DNA of 64,000 nucleotides from Nematostella vectensis. Lineage: Eukaryota > Cnidaria > Anthozoa > Actiniaria > Edwardsiidae. The notes beneath the pieces were generated by a model. It did not search any database. It saw only the letters and a list, made by a program, of their open reading frames with translations, and was not told the origin of the DNA. Below, piece after piece: positions 63,219 through 64,000 of the stretch (its first letter is position 1; every line of letters begins with the position of its first letter). The translations under genes and the position numbers were made by a program. The stretch is taken from positions 932,001-996,000 of the forward strand of contig NC_064040.1 in NCBI RefSeq assembly GCF_932526225.1. Reading direction: 5' to 3'.

Positions 63219-64000
63219 ACAAGTGCTATATGTGTAAGTGGTGACCATAGCTATGATTACTATTATTTAGAATAATTTTTTACCTACTAACAGAAAACAA
63301 CTTGACTGCAAAACACTTACTGTAGGGCACTCGATATTAGGCATTCCTTTCATGTGGATGTAAGGTTGAAATGTCAAAACCTTCATTAACCCGTGAACTA
63401 CGCTTTAGCGTATTACACTTTGTGGTGATCTGATTCTATTGTTCTTTTTTGTGTTTTTTTCTAACTATTACCGTTTAACTATCACACTTTGTTTCACGGG
63501 TTAATGAAAACCACTCTAATTACTTACAGTAGTTCTTTTTTAATATTATCATTTACTTGTATAATTTAGATGAGCAATACATATTTCTTTATGGCTTTGT
63601 ATAGCTCATCTCGTTCCTCATAAATAACAAACAAAATGAAGTTTGTTCTTATTTTGGTGCAAAGGAATCTACAGTAGTTTTCTAATCAGATAATTGTTTT
63701 TTTTTAACACTCACCTGTTATTTCAACATCCTTACTTGAGTTTGCTTGTCTCAGAAATAGACCTTGCTTAATAAACAAAGACATGTTACAAACTTATTTA
63801 ATAATAGGTAACAACTGCAATATTGTATGAAGAGAGTGCCCCTCTCTTCCCCCTGCTATTGTTGAAATTATGCTCAATAAACTTTTACCTCTATCCTCTC
63901 CACCAGTTAAGCATTCTATGTATGCTTCCCTGTACAAAATGCGCCCCTTCAAATAGAACATTAAAGTTCACATACTTGTTTACTTCCTCAAACTCTTTGC
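63219..64000. repeat. 2005-bp tandem repeat unit, copy 2 (cut by window end)
   Basis: This stretch matches 61214-61996 with only a handful of differences (for example GCATTACTTTC/GCATTCCTTTC, GATGTAATG/GATGTAAGG, AACAGCC/AACATCC, CTCTTTCC/CTCTATCC and a one-base T-tract change). Whether the copy is complete, or further copies follow, lies outside the window. Confidence 0.92.
63390..63500. mobile_element. piggyBac-type MITE-like element (111 bp), second copy
   Basis: Same element at the matching position of the second 2005-bp repeat, flanked by TTAA at 63386-63389 and 63501-63504. It is there by duplication of the host segment and not by a separate insertion. Confidence 0.55.

Overview
The window is almost entirely one tandem satellite. 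About 105 units of roughly 540-550 bp run head to tail from base 1 (the array enters from the left) to 61213. No host protein gene is recognisable. Three nearly identical 1.37-kb fragments of a non-LTR retrotransposon (LINE) interrupt the array. The DNA is AT-rich and carries eukaryotic features: a tRNA-type internal Pol III B box, LINE reverse transcriptase, and TTAA-flanked MITE-like elements. These point to a metazoan nuclear genome. The style of the LINE C-terminal region (HQYNTRLASRK...RTNYGKFNIRF...IWN) recalls elements common in cnidarians and other marine invertebrates, but the species cannot be fixed from sequence alone.

Each satellite unit has the same layout on the + strand: (1) a cluster of about six copies, in both orientations, of a degenerate 15-bp motif related to GGAGGTTACATTCGG; (2) an AT-rich spacer with conserved palindromic stretches and one BamHI site; (3) a purine tract of mostly A; (4) a 72-nt tRNA-like segment on the minus strand, with a B box (GGTTCGATTCC) perfect in about 95 of 105 units, followed at once on that strand by the T-runs made by the A tract (a Pol III terminator-like arrangement); (5) a spacer leading to the next motif cluster with its HindIII site. 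Every unit therefore looks like a potential small Pol III transcription unit, although the cloverleaf is degenerate.

Units are not equally related. Shared point variants define higher-order repeats: a 5-unit duplication (about 2.74 kb, 3.85-9.33 kb), a 7-unit duplication (3.81 kb, about 17.1-24.7 kb), another 5-unit duplication (2.72 kb, about 24.8-30.3 kb), a long-range copy of the 3.8-15.2 kb segment at 30.5-39.1 kb, and a LINE-bearing repeat of about 7.9 kb (38.45-46.35 kb and 46.35 to about 53.7 kb, with a partial third copy to 58.6 kb). One LINE insertion was evidently carried along by this amplification, because all three copies share the same junctions.

The array stops abruptly at 61213. 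Beyond it lies non-satellite DNA organised as a 2005-bp tandem duplication (61214-63218, then 63219 to the window end). This unit contains a 111-bp piggyBac-type MITE-like element (present in both copies), a second 286-bp TTAA-flanked element, and a different tRNA-like Pol III promoter-like segment with the same 43-nt A-to-B spacing as the satellite. The short open frames through the satellite are translations of repeats and of the tRNA-like T-arm and are not annotated as genes.
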